Part shown: piece by piece, positions 1 through 10,624 of the stretch
How positions within the stretch are numbered: the stretch's first letter is position 1
How the letters are laid out: every line of letters begins with the position of its first letter
NCBI RefSeq assembly: GCF_963678635.1
Contig: NC_087064.1
Coordinates: forward strand, 67,015,548-67,079,547
Length of the DNA: 64,000 nucleotides
Reading direction: 5' to 3'
DNA from: Symsagittifera roscoffensis
Lineage: Eukaryota; Xenacoelomorpha; Acoela; Convolutidae
The notes under the pieces: generated by a model
The model's database searches: none
What the model saw: the letters and a program-made list of their open reading frames with translations, nothing else
What the model was told of the DNA's origin: nothing
Translations under genes and position numbers: made by a program

Positions 1-2289
1 CTCCGTGTTCGACCCCATAGGTCTTGTCGCCCCGTATACCGTACGCGCACGTTTGTAACTGAAAGATATCTGGAGATTGAGTGGCCAACAGTGGGACGAC
101 CCACTGCCAATTGAGTTGTGCCGCAGATTCACTGAATGGCACTCTGGCTTGCCAGTTTTAGGGCAGCTCAAAATACCTCGTTGCTATTTTGACTTCTCAG
201 TAGATGAGGTTGAGCTGCACATGTTCGGTGATAGCTCATTGGACGTTTTCTGTTCTGTAGCATTCCTTCGAGCTCAAAAAAAAACGCTTGTTCCAAATGT
301 CAACTAGCGTTTGTTTTCGGTAAAGCAAGGGTAGCCCCGATGAAGATGCTTTCAATTCCGAAGTTGGAACTTCAGGCTGCGCTTCTTGCCAGTCGCCTGA
401 AGGATGATATCGAGAAAGCTCTGAAACTGAGTATTTCCAAAGTGTTCATGTGGACTGACAGCACAACAGTCCTTCAGTGGTTGAACTCGACAAGCAAACA
501 GCCCGTGTTTGTAGCCAATCGAGTAGCCGAGATTCTGGAGTCAACATCAATTGACCAATGGTTCCATGTTTTGAGTGGAGACAACCCCGCTGACACCGGA
601 ACTAGAGGTATTACTGCTGACTCTCTCAAGCAAAGCAGTTGGGTAAACGGCCCTTCCTGTTTGAAAACTTCTGATTGGCCTTTCAATCCAAATAGGGAAG
701 TTACTGACAAAATTCGCCTGGATGGTCCGGTCTACGATCTAAACGAGGGTTTAGAGGTCTCTTCCAATTTTCCGTGCACTGCAGTTTCGATTGACTTTGC
801 CTTCCCTTGGGAAGAGTATAGCTCGTTCTCCAAGATAAAGCGACTGGTCGCATATATGTTGAGACTCTCACCTAAGCATAGACATTTCAGATCACCAGAT
901 AAGGCCATAATTGATCCAGCAGAACTTGTTATTTCAGAGGAAAAACTTTTGCAACTTTCGCAGTTAGAAACATTCCCAGCTGAAAGTAAACAATTAGCAG
1001 CTGGAAAATATGTGAAAACGTCGAGCCGTATATCATCGTATTCGCCTTTTATCGGGCCGAACGGTTTAATTAGATCTACCGGCCGTATCCAACGTCTCTC
1101 TGCAACCGCATTCGAAACTCGCCATCCAATAATTTTGGATAGCCGCCATCGCCTAATCCGATTGTTTCTCCGCTTTTATCACATTAAGCACGAACATCAG
1201 TCAGTCGACTACCTTCGTTCCGTCATTCATCAGCAATTTGTTGTACTACGCTTAAGATCTGCACTAAGAGCTATTGAAACACATTGCGTGTGCTGTAGAA
1301 AGCGAAAAGTGAAAACCGTTACTCCAATGATGTCTGACCTTCCCGCGGAGCGTCTAGGTTACCGCCAGCAACCGTTCTCAAACTGCGGCGTCGATTATTT
1401 TGGACCATTTCATGTAACCATTCGTCGATCTTCCGAGAAACGCTGGGGTTTTCTATTTACTTGCTTAACGACTCGCGCAAGTCACATTGAGTTGGTTCCA
1501 TCCATGGACACAAGTTCATGTGTGATGGCTATCGAGCGCTTTATTTCTAGGCGAGGAACACCCTCAATAATTTGGTCGGACAACGGAACAAACTTTGTAG
1601 GAGCCGAAAAAGAGCTTCTTCTGTGCATCAAAAATTGGAACGCAGAAGCTCCACTGTCGCTCGTACACAAAGGCATTAAGTGGAAGTATAATCCGCCAAG
1701 TGCACCACATCAAGGTGGAGCATGGGAGCGAATGGTGCGCAGTTGTAAGCGTGTGTTTTATGCAATCTTAGGGTCAAGAAAGTTGACTGACGAGATTTTG
1801 AACACAACCATGTGCCTAGTTGGAGGTTCACTAAACGCCCGTCCACTCACTCCCGTTTCTGACGACCCCGATAGTCTTGAGGCTTTGACGCCGAATCATT
1901 TCCTCTTAAGTCAGCACAGTCTAACGTTTCCGTCGCTAAGGTCGAGTGAAAACTATTCTCACTCTAAGCGCTATGCCCGTGCGCAGTCGTACGCAAACGC
2001 AATTTGGCAGCGATGGTTAAGTGAGTACGTCCCTACACTCAATAAAAGAGTTAAGTGGCATGCTCCTCCCGAATACTCTTTGAAAACGGGAGATATGGTG
2101 TGGTTAGTTGAATCCACTAGCCCTAGGGGCCACTACCCACTAGCACGCATAACGTCGCTAAACTACGGCAAAGACAACACCGCCCGCTCCGCAAACCTAA
2201 GGACTGTTTCCGGAAACTACACTCGGCCGCTCGTTAAGCTCGTTCCGGTTCTCGCTCCTTCGGGGGTGGAGGATGTTAATGCTACATAG
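1..2289 (+). mobile_element. BEL/Pao LTR retrotransposon, 3' part, broken
   Basis: The window opens inside the pol region of a BEL/Pao element. Positions 2-300 read as the end of the reverse transcriptase and the start of the RNase H region. They carry an in-frame stop at 56-58, and the frame is lost around 275-290 at a run of A. From 340 the frame is open to 2289. A purine-rich tract at 2261-2273 is followed by TGTTA at 2274, the arrangement typical of a polypurine tract next to a 3' LTR, so the LTR probably starts about 2274. Its end cannot be placed because the 5' LTR lies outside the window. The stop and the frame break suggest a dead copy. It lies 1.8 kb from the desaturase exon, in the direction in which that gene's missing exons should lie. 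Confidence 0.85.
340..2289 (+). CDS. BEL/Pao pol C-terminal part: RNase H, integrase, DUF5641
   Basis: This is the open part (649 codons) of the retrotransposon polyprotein, which would copy and insert the element. Visible in order are: a Pao-type RNase H region (about residues 1-110, with the WTDS motif); an HHCC-type integrase zinc-binding region (about 265-330, ending in a CVCC pair); the integrase core with a plausible DDE triad D352, D414 (SDNGTNF) and E463 (GGAWERM); and a C-terminal DUF5641-like region (about 555-640) usual for BEL elements. The ATG at 340 is only the first Met after the frame break. The natural frame began far upstream, so this is a fragment and not an intact gene. 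Confidence 0.85.
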   Translation: MKMLSIPKLELQAALLASRLKDDIEKALKLSISKVFMWTDSTTVLQWLNSTSKQPVFVANRVAEILESTSIDQWFHVLSGDNPADTGTRGITADSLKQSSWVNGPSCLKTSDWPFNPNREVTDKIRLDGPVYDLNEGLEVSSNFPCTAVSIDFAFPWEEYSSFSKIKRLVAYMLRLSPKHRHFRSPDKAIIDPAELVISEEKLLQLSQLETFPAESKQLAAGKYVKTSSRISSYSPFIGPNGLIRSTGRIQRLSATAFETRHPIILDSRHRLIRLFLRFYHIKHEHQSVDYLRSVIHQQFVVLRLRSALRAIETHCVCCRKRKVKTVTPMMSDLPAERLGYRQQPFSNCGVDYFGPFHVTIRRSSEKRWGFLFTCLTTRASHIELVPSMDTSSCVMAIERFISRRGTPSIIWSDNGTNFVGAEKELLLCIKNWNAEAPLSLVHKGIKWKYNPPSAPHQGGAWERMVRSCKRVFYAILGSRKLTDEILNTTMCLVGGSLNARPLTPVSDDPDSLEALTPNHFLLSQHSLTFPSLRSSENYSHSKRYARAQSYANAIWQRWLSEYVPTLNKRVKWHAPPEYSLKTGDMVWLVESTSPRGHYPLARITSLNYGKDNTARSANLRTVSGNYTRPLVKLVPVLAPSGVEDVNAT

Positions 2290-2344
2290 CATTAAAGTAT
2301 GAAAGTATAGTATAAAGCCAGTATAGTTGCTTAGCAATATCAGC

Positions 2345-2415
2345 TATATAGCTCAGCGTATACATAGTGCGTTCCGGGGAGTTCGGCGTGGGTTCGATTC
2401 TCACCTAAGTCGTTT
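2345..2415 (+). repeat. tRNA-like sequence (SINE head or tRNA pseudogene)
   Basis: An A-box-like TATAGCTCAGCG is followed about 35 bases later by the B-box-like GGGTTCGATTC in a T-arm-like hairpin (GTGGG/CTCAC). The acceptor ends do not pair, so this is not a working tRNA. It may belong to the BEL LTR or to a SINE. Confidence 0.35.
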
Positions 2416-4057
2416 CATTTGAGAATCCTATTTGAGCCGAACCTGACAGAACATAAAATGCTAATATTTTAATCGGTTCAAAATTGGTTTGCAATTGAGT
2501 TTCTGTTAATTAAACTGCGTGAACTAAGTATGAACTCATTGTGAAAAAACACATAAATCACACAAATCAGGGCATGAACAAGCCCACTTTTTAACTTGAT
2601 ACGTGTAATGTTGTTGCTAATTCCGTGCAATAAAAATTACTAAAATTCGCCGTTTATTGATTCTCTTGAATTAAACCGATTCTGTTTCCTGTTTTTATAA
2701 GTTATAAAAAAGTTATAAAAAAGGCCAGAATAAATACAGTGGTCTATTCCGCTAGGTAATCTGAAAATTGAAATCCACAAAAAACTGAGAATTCGAACAA
2801 ATGTCACTAAAACTTCTTCGCGGTTATTGTTCCGACTTTCGATACAAAAGTAACGGAATATTTGTGCTCGGGGTGGGTTTTTTTTTCTTCAGACAAATTT
2901 CGACTTTTTAACTAGCCATTTTTGACGGATTTTTTTTATATCATTCAAAAGCCATTGTTGTCCTGAGCTTAAATTTGATTAGATATTTCACCTGTGATCA
3001 TTTTGCGTAAAAATATGAGGGTTTAAAGATTGCCATTTTGACCAATTTGGGACAATTAACGCGCGATATCATTCGCGCTATTAACGCGTAAGCGGAGATT
3101 TAATCCGTCTTATAAATCGTTCCAAATTGGTTGAACGAAGCTTATTTGTCATAATTGATTTGTTACAAGGAACAAAATCTATCTTTTTGTACTTTATATG
3201 GCGTGTGGGGGGATGATTTTTATTTAAAAAATTTCAAATAAAAAAAATTTCTTTTTATTTTGTTTCATTTAATTTTTTATGCTTTTACTGCTGCTCCATA
3301 AACCTTAAAAGGCAGTCGGAACATTCAGGGCTTTGCCCTGATACGAGCAGTCTTGTTGTATTTTCTAATTGGAGAGCGTACTTTGTCTTCATTTTAGCAA
3401 TGGAAAGTGAATTGAACTAAAAAAGTAAATCAAAAATAAAACTGCAAAAAAAATCAAAATTTATTGTGCTCAAGTTTTAGGACGTTTCTTTAAAACAAAA
3501 AACTAACCTAAAAAAACTCCTTTACAGAATTTCGTAACTTTGTACCGTTGAACTAACTATTCTCTCTACATATTCCATACGGATTTGAATTTCTTTGGCT
3601 CTACTCTAAGTTAAATAAAATTTGAATCAAATTAGAATCATATTCGCCAAAACGTTTTGCTTGCGGGAGAGTCGTAAACTGTCAATCAAAAACGAAGTTT
3701 TTTACGCAAGAAAAACAAACTGAAAACGCGTTAAAAAGTGGCTCAGGGTCAACCTGTGAAGTAGGACGATGTTATCTGGGCTACTTTTAACTTCTCTTCT
3801 TATCACGAAGTTTTTGTTTTACTTTGAGTATATTTCAACAAAAATCAGTTGTCACAGAAAGACTTCGAAAGGAAGCGATAGATATAGCATATGATAGCCC
3901 TATCAGTACTAATTTGATCAGTTTCTAAGAAAAATAACCAATTCAATGTAAAAAATAATATACAATGTAATATAGACGCCTATAAAACCCCTTGGGGTTG
4001 GTCAAAAAACCGGATGTCCTCCTTGATCTCCGTAGGTCTTTTTAGTTAATCACTAAC
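2413..4057. other. Non-coding stretch between BEL element and desaturase exon
   Basis: No convincing exon was found on either strand. I looked on the minus strand for the second and third histidine boxes of the desaturase (HxxHH-type) and did not see them. The stretch holds a repeat copy at 2855-3055 and AT-rich sequence, plus possibly the rest of the BEL 3' LTR. Confidence 0.5.
2855..3055 (+). repeat. Dispersed repeat family H, copy 1
   Basis: About 200 bp closely resembling 10625-10832. Both start near ATATTTGTGCTCGGG and run through TTGTCCTGAGCT and a GGGTTTAAAGATTGCCATTT segment. No coding potential and no clear terminal repeats were seen, so the class is unknown. Confidence 0.7.
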
Positions 4058-4892
4058 CAATACAAACAGTTCCGCTCCACACTCCTAACATCTCGTCCAC
4101 ATTTCGGTTATGGGTAACTTGAGTGTGCATCAAGTCATGCATAAGGAAGCCATTCTGCTGCCAGAAAAATGCCAGCACGGGGGCGGCCAGACTTAACGCC
4201 AGCCACGAGTCTCCGTAGAAGCCAACCAGGGCGAACACTAAGGATATATACAGAAAAGTGAGGCCGAATTTCATTGCGTACCAGTAGTAGTTCACCTTGT
4301 AGAACCCTTCTTCTAGCAGATCATCGTGCAACTTTGACATCGCTTTGTTAAACTCAAACCAGTCTTTGTTGTAATACCCAATTGGCCGAAAGTGTCTTTC
4401 TTTTAAAACATTGCTCTTGTGGAAGCTTCGATACGCGTCAGTTGCGTCGTAGCCGACAAACTCTTCAATGACGGGACCTCCCGGATGTTTGTTAATGAAA
4501 CTGCCGATGTCATACCAGTACCCATCTATTCCCAGACACTTTTTACCTTCCGGGGGAGTTTCCATATATGGTACTGATTTGAAACCATTAGCGGTTCCAT
4601 TTTTATAGCTTTTGCTTACTTCGCCGTTTTTGTGGAACCCGTTGACATGTTTGATCGCTTGGTTTGAGTCCGTTTTTTGGTCAAGAATTTTTGTTTCAGT
4701 TTCCGATTCCGGCTTTCTCTGTTCGCCGGAACCCATTTCATCTTTCTTTGCAGTGTAGTTTTGGCGAACTGCGGAACCGTTAGTTGCGTAATATGTTACA
4801 TCATCGGCGGCTTCGTTCTGATTGGCTTGTTCCGAATTTGTATCTTCGGGTTTCCTCTGTGACGTAATCCATTCAGTAACTGACGGTGTCAT
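4058..4892 (-). CDS. Front-end fatty-acid desaturase, first coding exon (cytochrome b5 domain fused to desaturase)
   Basis: Membrane enzyme of the ER that would insert a double bond into long-chain acyl chains (delta-4/5/6/8-type), using its own cytochrome b5 domain as electron donor. The exon encodes 278 residues plus one base. Visible are a cytochrome b5 domain with WYDIGSF (126-132), the heme motif HPGG (136-139) and FHKS (157-160), two hydrophobic segments (about 207-225 and 228-244), and the first histidine box HDLMH (252-256). It ends at a GT donor (intron starts at 4057, phase 1). The first ~110 residues are a polar, low-complexity extension; in most relatives the HPGG lies far closer to the N-terminus. 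Histidine boxes 2 and 3 are missing from the window, so the gene either continues left beyond the BEL element or is broken. Substrate position cannot be told from this exon. Confidence 0.85.
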
Positions 4893-5723
4893 TTTCTGAT
4901 TTCAGTTGTGCTTCGATGCGGGGAAAGGCAGCTCAAAACTAAACAGAATCGCAAGTTAAGGCTTGAAAACAGAATAAGGTAGACAAAACAAAATAAATGG
5001 AAGTGAAGCGCTATTAGGAAAGCACTGATGGATATATGGGAGAGAATGCCAAATTTGAGTTGGACTGGAAATATTTATTTTAAACAGAGACAAAGCTTAT
5101 ATTCAAAGCAACAATTCAATATTACGCAGAGACGGTTTTTCAACTGTGATAACGTGAAAAAAAAACGGAAAGAGATTTACTACGAAACATCTGCTGAAGA
5201 ATTAACGTAATACACCTACCTCGGCTACCTGTGCCTTCAGCCTTTCAATTTTGAAAAATTTGAGGAAATTATTGCGTTCCAAAATAGTAAAACTATTAAT
5301 TTTTCATGAATAAACAGCAACAAAAGCAAGTTATTTCAATGGGAGGACCGCCCACAAAAAATTTTGCTTGCAAAAAATAAACAAAAAAAAACGTTTGTTT
5401 TCCTATCCAAACTGACTTTCGATGAACCAAAAAAAATCAAAACGCAAAAAAAACATGCGCTTCAAAATATCAACATCGAATGTTTTGAGGATGTAACCAA
5501 AATACAGCCATAATTGGTATCGCAATAAATTGAACTAAAAAAGGATTTGAACAGTTTAGTGCCATCTGGTGTACATTATATACATGAAGACAAATCAAGT
5601 GCAACTTTTGACCATTCAAAGCTCATTTTAAAATTAATCCTTGAGCTCTGTCTGATCTCCAGTTCCAAGTCCCACCAGTTGTACCATACATTTGATGGTC
5701 TGATAACTATATCTATAGTTAAA
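4893..5723. other. Upstream region of the desaturase exon
   Basis: AT-rich sequence with no recognisable gene. It should contain the 5' UTR and promoter of the minus-strand desaturase. I could not point to a specific promoter element. Confidence 0.4.
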
Positions 5724-5847
5724 CAAGGATAGCCGGTTACTGTACAAATAGCACAGATAATTCCGACCATAGTCTTGAAAAATGATTTAAAAGTTTTTTT
5801 TCAAATTAGTGTCGTTTTTTGTGCGTGATGTTATTAAAAGATATGGG

Positions 5848-6065
5848 GGCTCTTTTCCAGTTCCCCCCTTTCAAAATACCGAGTTTTATGTTTGTTTTAC
5901 GTGTTATTACGGCTAAATGCGTGATGTTACGCTGTAATGTATGAAGAACAAATCTGTTCAGAGTTGTCGATTTGTTCACCACACCAAATTTCATTGCATT
6001 ATGACAACGTTAAATAGACTTTTCAAATTTGAATTTGAAAGGGGGGAGGGAACTGGAAAAGAGCC
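5848..6065. mobile_element. Family A MITE copy A1 (hAT-like, 218 bp)
   Basis: Terminal inverted repeats GGCTCTTTTCCAGTTCCC, followed inside by a run of C and CTTTC. Perfect 8-bp target duplication GATATGGG (5840-5847 and 6066-6073). An 8-bp duplication is the hallmark of hAT-type transposition. The element has no coding capacity, so it must have been moved in trans. It is inserted in family B. Confidence 0.9.
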
Positions 6066-6096
6066 GATATGGGAAAAAATCATAGTAAAATATGCT

Positions 6097-6327
6097 GGCT
6101 CTTTTCCACTCTCTCCTCCCCTCACATTTCAAATTTTCTATTATTTTAATTGTCTTATGTGTTATTATGGCTGAACGCATGATGTTAAGAAGCAAGGTAA
6201 GAAGAACAAATGTATTCATAATAGTCAGTTTGTTCACCCTGCAAAATTTCATTACTTTGTGACAACGTAAGAAAATTTTTAAAACTGAAACTCAAATGTG
6301 GGGGGGGGCAGGAAGTGGAAAAGCGGC
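6097..6327. mobile_element. Family A MITE copy A2
   Basis: The left end GGCTCTTTTCCACT and right end AGTGGAAAAGCGGC are degenerate family A termini. The 8-bp flanks AATATGCT and AATAGGCC agree at 6 of 8 positions. The uninterrupted family B copy at 11.1 kb has AATAGGTC here, which supports this as the insertion site. This copy looks older or more mutated than A1 and A3. Confidence 0.75.
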
Positions 6328-6384
6328 AATAGGCCGATTGGAAAACCGTTTTTGCGAAAAAAAAATGGCTAAAAATGAAAAAAA

Positions 6385-6887
6385 GGGTCTTTCCCATTAT
6401 ACTACCCCCCCCCCCCCCGATTGAATATGTTGATTGAGTATCAATTCAAGTTGCCTCACCTAGACCTCGCCTAGTTGACTTTATATCATCTGTCAGTTGA
6501 TTTCTTATGGCTCCGATAAATTTAGTCAAAATAGTAGACATCACAAAACATAAATGGGAAATAGTTGAACTATTGCAAGAGTTTGATATTGTTCCACAGG
6601 AAAAGACTTGTGCTAATGGTCATTTTATGCATTTGTGCATCTCAGACGATCCGAAATGCAAACGATACAGATGGAGGTGTAAGCTAAGAAGTTGTCGGCC
6701 TGAAGTGCCCATTAGAACAAAAAACTGGTTATTATTTGATCTGCCTATTAGTATAATTAGAAATTTTTTTTTTTTGGGGGGAGGGGGGCTATAATAGGAA
6801 AGGTTGGGGGGTCTATAATGAGAAAGGATAGGGGGGCTATATATTTTTTTGATACTAGGCTGGGGGGGGCTATAATGAGGAAGACCC
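6385..6887 (+). mobile_element. Merlin-like DNA transposon remnant (503 bp)
   Basis: Terminal inverted repeats GGGTCTTyCyCATTATA followed by a C run (left) and its complement (right end ...GGCTATAATGAGGAAGACCC). The flanks are A-rich 8-mers, GAAAAAAA and AAAAAAAA, possibly an 8-bp duplication. Inside is a short ORF resembling the N-terminal zinc-ribbon part of ISXO2/Merlin transposases. The GGGGGGCTATAATGAGAAAG terminal motif is repeated several times at 6774-6880. The element sits within family B. Confidence 0.65.
6507..6794 (+). pseudogene. N-terminal fragment of a Merlin/ISXO2-like transposase
   Basis: A 95-codon ORF reading LLQEFDIVPQEKTCANGH, then RYRWRCKLRSC and VPIRTKNW. This layout (short helix, cysteine pair, WRC...C, then an 'IR' stretch) is that of the zinc-ribbon head of Merlin/IS1016-type transposases. 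One expected cysteine of the first pair appears replaced (CANGH). The catalytic DDE part is absent: the ORF runs straight into the G-rich terminal repeats. It is therefore a deletion derivative with no activity of its own. Confidence 0.55.
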
Positions 6888-7165
6888 AAAAAAAAGTCGT
6901 TAAAAAATTCTAAAAACATTTTGAATTTTTAGCAGACATTTTTTGAATTTTTTAATTTTTGATAGCCAAATTGGCGCTAAAAAGCCCAACAAGTAATTTA
7001 ACTTTAAAACTAAGTTTTCACGGCTTAAATTAAGCATAAATATCTAGTTTGTAAGCCTGTGCACGCTCACCTTAACCCTTACTAACTTGAAATTAGGCCA
7101 AAAATCAAAAAATTTCAAGCTAGTTTTTCTCGATGATTTATCACGCGACCCATTTTGATGATTAT

Positions 7166-7361
7166 GGCTCTTTTCCAGTTCCCCAATTTCAAAATACCGA
7201 GCTTTATGTTTGTTTTGCGTGTTATTACGGCTAAATGCGTGAGTATGAAGAACAAATCTGTTCAGAATTGTCGATTTGTTCACGCCAAATTGCATTGCAT
7301 TGTGACAACGTTAAATAGACTTTCCAAAATTGAATTTAAAAGGGGGGACTGGAAAAGAGCC
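7166..7361. mobile_element. Family A MITE copy A3 (196 bp)
   Basis: Inverted termini GGCTCTTTTCCAGTTCCCC and GGGGGGACTGGAAAAGAGCC, with a perfect 8-bp target duplication ATGATTAT (7158-7165 and 7362-7369). The interior closely matches A1 (shared GTTATTACGGCTAAATGCGTG, TATGAAGAACAAATCTGTTC and GTGACAACGTTAAATAGACT-type blocks). It is inserted in family B; the empty site is seen in the copy at 11.1 kb. Confidence 0.9.
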
Positions 7362-7709
7362 ATGATTATTTATGGTACCTGATTTTGCGAGAAAACCAAA
7401 AAAAACTAAAACACACCCGAATATAAAGTTCCTCCACATTTTAAAAATGGTTCGAACAAAAAAATAGGCAGTTGCTGTGCAAGTAGCAAAAGGCATTCAG
7501 AGACAATTTATCTTTGCAAAAATAAAAAGTTTTCAAGTTAACTTTTTTCAATTTTCGAGGGTCCTAAAAATATATACGACCTTGAAGCTCTTTGAATTTC
7601 AGAGATCTTTGGTGATTTTTCAAACCAACACGCAAATTTTTCAATAAATATATAAAAATAGGAAACCAAAAAAAAAATTTCTGTTTTTTTTTGAATTTTG
7701 GTTGTTTAG

Positions 7710-7833
7710 TTTTTAGGCTGTGCGAGGAAACTGAATTGGTTATGAGTTTTAAAAAAAACTGGCTATTGATGTTTTTAGGCTGTGCGAGGAAACTGAATTG
7801 GTTATGAGTTTAAAAAAAAACTGGCTATTGATG
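7710..7833 (+). repeat. Two-copy tandem duplication, 62-bp unit
   Basis: A block starting TTTTTAGGCTGTGCGAGGAA and ending CTGGCTATTGATG occurs twice head to tail with almost no differences. This is a recent local duplication in non-coding sequence. Confidence 0.9.
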
Positions 7834-10624
7834 GATAGTTTTTGAACAGTCACAAAATAATAAATTGGAAAAATAGTCTAAAATTTTGGCTCTTTTTTTA
7901 CAGAATTTGCAGGTGGGGGAAAAAGAAAACGAGCTAAAATTTCCAGTCTGAAAAAATCATTTTCTCTGAAAACCCGAAAAAAGGATTTTTTTTCTCGACA
8001 TTGAAACAACTTAATTGTTATTTTTTTGAAAATCAGAATTCCGAATCACGGTCAAAAGTCATTTTTGTATACTAAAGTTTACCCTCTTCGTACAAAAAAG
8101 CGCAAGGAATTAGCTTTAAAAAAGATTAAAATGCAAGAAAAAAATAAGAAAAAGATATATGCGTTTAAAAAATAAATAAATTCTTTTTTGTTTTAACAGA
8201 TATTATGGCTTAATTTACATGCTATTATCAAAAAGTAAATTGTAAAATATAAACATTAAATAGTGTTAAAAAGAAAATTGTTCACCAGAAAAAAAATGCA
8301 AGACTATGACAACATGTATGACAATGTTTTTGAAATTTAAGAAGCAACTGAGAGGATAAAAAGGAGTTTAGTTCGCTTACAGACGAGAAGAATATGATTG
8401 TTTAGCTACCTCTACCCATTCAAAATGAGTGCGACAATTTGCAGTTCCTCTTTTAATTTTTTCGGAACTTAATATATGAAAGAATGGTTAAAATGATTTT
8501 TTATGTTATAAACTGCATTGAAACATGACGTGAACAAATAACACTTTTCTTACATGCAGATTCTCGTATGAAAAATTTTAAAATAACTTTATGGTGTAAT
8601 TTCACAAGGGGGTAAGAAACTGGAAAAGAGCCACAAATTGTTTTCCGGTATGCCTGGGTTGATTCAGTCGGATGTTTCTGCTATTCACACCCAAAAATTA
8701 ACTTATCGCTCAATCGGATGTCGACGACGAAGTCACTCCTCAATCTTTAACTTATTTCATTATTTATTCGTATCAGTTTTCTATTTTCTGAAACTGCTAG
8801 TGCGTGCTTATCTTAGAGCCCAAAACGCGGAAAACATTATAAAAATAACGCAAAATTTTAAAATCATTGACCGTTTTTCAGAAATTTCCATCGATGTTGC
8901 GATTGAATCATTCCGTGCTTAAGGCTCCAAAATTGGCTACACATTTTGTTACGAGAATTTGAAGGATATAACTTACCTTTACCATAAGTGAGTTTGATTT
9001 TTTCAGTAAAAACGGATAATTTTTACAGTTTATTTAATTTTTCTACGAATGGAAACTTTTTATATTTTTTGTTTCATTTCTTAGTAATCTGGCGGGTTTT
9101 CAAAGTCAGACGACTTCTGCTTGGAAAGATCAAGCAAAGAATAGTGTGATAGTGTTTAGCGCGGGTAAATACCAAACTTGACTGCTAATTATATATTTCA
9201 GAAGCCTCGTTTTCGTTTTAATTTAACATAACAAAAATTATCCAATGAATTGGTAGAAAAAAAGTCATCAATAAAATGAAACTACTAGAAAATTGCCAAA
9301 TTAAAACGTTCATTAACAGATCATGCCATAAATTTTTCAAAAGAAATTTGCATATTCGCCCACATTTGCATTTAAATAGTTATTGGTCTTAAGAATTTAT
9401 GTTCAAGAGATCGTAAGCTGGAAACAAAAGATCGTAAAAAGATCGTAAATTAAAAACAACGCCTTTTGTCGGCTGAAAAAGTGGGTTAACGATGCAAATA
9501 AGGGGTAGTCATAAAAAATAATTCGAATAAAAACCCACAGGCAGTTTATGACATTGAGATCGAACCAAATAAAATAATGGAGAACTGTTGTAATAGACCA
9601 TTAATGGCATATGTTGAACATTATGTTCAGTTGGACATACGAAAACAATTGGACTTTGATTGAACCTCGGAACAAAGAAAGTACATGACAAATCACTTAC
9701 CAAATATCAAACAAGCATATATTGTTATGTCACACAGATCAAAGCGCTTTTCTGATCAAATACCCTGAGATAATGAACGAAAATTCAGATTGTTAGGAAT
9801 GGAACATGAAATCTGCAATCAGCCAAGGTCAACCCGATTACATGTCACTTGGTTAAAAGAAAGGTGTATTTGGTCCCATTAAACACCCCTAAATGTAGAC
9901 CGATAACAGGCAAATGGAGTTTTCATATACTGCTATTACTGAAAGCCCCAGCTATTTTGAGCTGAAAATTTTGGGAGCTTTGCTTGAATAAAATTTGAAC
10001 TTATTTCTACGGTCTGTTATTGAGGACTTTCTATTAAGGGCCTTTACCTTCCGGGTTGGATTTATTAAAATCTGGGAACGCCAAAGACGGAAAGACACAA
10101 TATTTCTGTTTCAAATCTTGGTTAAAATTAAAAATAACCGCCAGCGTTGCAAGAAAAGCATTCCTTTGGCAGCTGTTTTGAGAAACAGTTCGCTAATTTG
10201 GTTCTTATTTTTGGTGAATTCGACGAGGCTTACAGCAATTAACAAAACTAGTTTGAGAATTTTTACATAACAGTAGAATTTAATTGCAAAAAATATTTTA
10301 TCAGATTTTAGTCGGCCAAGATAGAGATGTCAACACAATATGGTGTTGTGTGTGATGTATCTTATTCTGTTCCTTGGCCTACAAACAATCTGAAATTTTT
10401 TCAAACGTGACGAAGTGATAGTAAAATAAGTCAGCGTTGAATAACACTTGTCAGAAAAGGCATACAAGAGCCATAAAATTAATGACACCAGAATTTTAAA
10501 AAGAAAATTGAAGTCAAGCAGTAAGCTTTGAATCGCTAAAATGTCAGCTATGAGTTCTTAAGCAGGAATGATTCAAGAGTTTGAGATTTAAGGAAGGCTT
10601 TTTGTTTCGATTTTCAAAAAAAAT
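7834..10624. other. Gene-poor AT-rich stretch
   Basis: No supported gene. The open frame at 8638-8922 has no recognisable protein features. Apart from the degenerate MITE at 8442-8632 I see only AT-rich sequence with A and T runs. Confidence 0.45.
8442..8632. mobile_element. Probable degenerate family A MITE (A7)
   Basis: The right end GGGGGTAAGAAACTGGAAAAGAGCC is a good family A terminus. The flanking ACAAATTG matches ACAATTTG at 8434-8441 at 7 of 8 positions. The left end lacks the outer GGCTCTTTTC and begins directly with CAGTTCC, so it is damaged or mis-bounded. Confidence 0.5.

Larger units (their letters stand above)
5724..7487 (+). mobile_element. Repeat family B, copy 1, containing four nested insertions
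   Basis: The left end (CAAGGATAGCCGGTTACTG, a TGTGC-AAGTA-GCACA hairpin, then TTCCGACC) and the right end (GGTTCGAAC, then a second ATAGGCAGTTGCTGTGC) match family B copies at 11122-11790, 20828-21450 and 56788-57386. Inside lie three family A MITEs (5848-6065, 6097-6327, 7166-7361) and a Merlin-like element (6385-6887). With these removed, the pieces line up in order with the uninterrupted copy at 11122-11790. Family B has no coding capacity. It carries an inverted pair ATGGTCGGAAC / GTTCCGACCAT near its ends. Its class is unknown. Confidence 0.7.

Noticed and set aside
270-345. Programmed frameshift in the BEL element at the A run
   Set aside because: A nonsense codon at 56-58 shows the copy is already broken, so a mutation is the simpler reading.
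8638-8922. 94-codon frame as a gene
   Set aside because: No domain, no splice or start context, AT-rich surroundings and overlap with the end of a MITE copy.
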